From positions 3,006,556 through 3,070,555 of the forward strand of contig NZ_FOJG01000002.1 in the NCBI RefSeq assembly GCF_900110835.1: DNA of 64,000 bases, written 5' to 3'. The translations under genes and the position numbers were made by a program. The notes beneath the pieces were generated by a model that was not told the origin of the DNA, did no database searches, and saw only the letters and a program-made list of their open reading frames with translations. Each line of letters begins with the position of its first letter. Position 1 is the stretch's first letter. Positions 63,259 through 64,000 of this stretch are shown here, piece by piece. Source of the stretch: Chitinophaga arvensicola. GTDB taxonomy: Bacteria > Bacteroidota > Bacteroidia > Chitinophagales > Chitinophagaceae.

Positions 63259-64000
63259 CTAATGTGTTGTGATAAATGAAGAACTATCCGGTAACTTTTC
63301 TTTTTTCAACAGAAAAGCCTGGTCATAGATTTTATGATCGATACGCCTGATCACATCTTCTTCCGATAAATAAAATTCCGTAACACCCGACAGGGCTTCC
63401 AGTAGTGCTGTTTTCACCATATTGGTAGCCAGGAACTCTGCGCTGATACGGTTTCCCGAGATCGCTTTTATTTTCTGATGTAAAAAAGATTTACGGTACA
63501 ACTTCACCGGTGTAGCATTGATGTTATAGAGCCGGATCGCTGCCTGCCAGTCCATCCACTTAAACTCCGCCACGCCGCTGCCCTCCGTATGCGGAGTAGA
63601 CAAAATAAACCGGTGCCAGGGCACCCGCAGCGCATCAGCCAGGATAGCGCCGTGCATGGCTTCTGCGATCACATACTGCGATGCGGCAATTTCCTGCAAC
63701 GTATGCTCCACTCCCTTTTCAGATCTCGGGGAGATATAGTTAAAACCTAACTGTTTGCACAGTGCTTCCCAGTCGAAGAAAGGCACTGATTTGAAATAAG
63801 GGATCACGCTGACTTTATATTTCTTTTTCACCTGCAGGAACTGATCAAATGCCGGCAATTGCCGGATCGCATAAGCTGCATCCGCGATATAGGGGAACTG
63901 GTTATTGAACGCATAGGCAGACAGCGGTCCACGCAGAAAACGGATATCCCAGGTATTATCCAGACTGAAAGTGTGGTAAGAAGGCCGTACGCCGGTTCCA
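63259..64000 (-). CDS. Polysaccharide pyruvyl transferase family protein, C-terminal part (cut by window edge)
   Basis: The frame is open from the window end (64000) to the TAG at 63259-63261, about 247 codons; the true start lies beyond the window. IRFLRGPLSAYAF near the visible N-terminus and ASQYVIAEAMHGAILADALR and VPWHRFI match the CsaB/polysaccharide pyruvyl transferase family, in which the conserved Arg and His sit. It would add ketal pyruvate, and so negative charge, to an EPS sugar. First visible gene of the leftward EPS cluster. Confidence 0.85.
   Translation of the reverse strand, partial: GTGVRPSYHTFSLDNTWDIRFLRGPLSAYAFNNQFPYIADAAYAIRQLPAFDQFLQVKKKYKVSVIPYFKSVPFFDWEALCKQLGFNYISPRSEKGVEHTLQEIAASQYVIAEAMHGAILADALRVPWHRFILSTPHTEGSGVAEFKWMDWQAAIRLYNINATPVKLYRKSFLHQKIKAISGNRISAEFLATNMVKTALLEALSGVTEFYLSEEDVIRRIDHKIYDQAFLLKKEKLPDSSSFITTH

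Overview
The window is chromosomal DNA from a Bacteroidota bacterium, most probably a Chitinophaga-like member of the Chitinophagaceae. The main signs are three SusC/SusD outer-membrane uptake pairs, two ECF sigma/FecR anti-sigma pairs, many lipoproteins with a Bacteroidota-type lipobox, almost no Shine-Dalgarno sequences, and TAnnTTTG-type -7 promoter elements. No IS element, prophage, CRISPR array, rRNA or tRNA gene was seen. The genus is inferred by eye, not by a search.

Region by region: 1-5023 holds a truncated tyrosine phosphatase, a membrane-anchored AraC-type regulator, and a LysR regulator divergent from two overlapping Old Yellow Enzyme genes. 5082-15437 is a leftward polysaccharide-utilization-type operon: ECF sigma, FecR, STN-containing SusC, SusD, an IPT/NHL lipoprotein and a parallel beta-helix lipoprotein. 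A 47-codon lanthipeptide-like precursor gene (5147-5290) lies at its downstream end. 15662-24435 is a second leftward operon of the same kind: sigma, FecR, STN-SusC, SusD, a PKD lipoprotein and a NagX-like membrane protein, with no visible glycosidase. 24482-35689 is a third locus: SusC without an STN domain, SusD, a secreted EEP-family phosphodiesterase and a GH92 alpha-mannosidase. It is divergent from a one-protein transmembrane regulator with LamG-like and kelch sensory parts and a SARP-like cytosolic part. The divergent gap carries ATTAAC direct repeats phased by about one helical turn.

35744-37763 is an rtcB-prfH pair (RNA ligase plus release factor H) behind a 704-bp gene-free, hairpin-rich region. 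38468-46145 runs rightward: a TetR-like regulator with an ABC1/AarF kinase, a LytS/LytTR two-component pair with an outer-membrane beta-barrel protein, and a secreted tail-fibre-like protein. 46227-48752 is a tight leftward cassette of a Nudix-type regulator, a 2OG-Fe(II) oxygenase, a PPP-type phosphatase and a DUF2199 protein. Then come a TonB-dependent receptor with a possible leader RNA or sRNA, an SDR-type oxidoreductase and a large-subunit catalase.

54060-64000 is a leftward exopolysaccharide/capsule operon with genes often overlapping by ATGA: pyruvyl transferase (cut by the window edge), an unrecognised beta-propeller protein, two GT4 and one GT2 glycosyltransferases, a WcaF-type acetyltransferase, Wzi, a WcaI-type glycosyltransferase and a WcaJ-type initiating transferase. 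The best leads for something new are the orphan lanthipeptide-like peptide, the SARP/kelch regulator with its phased repeats, and the structured DNA or RNA upstream of rtcB-prfH.
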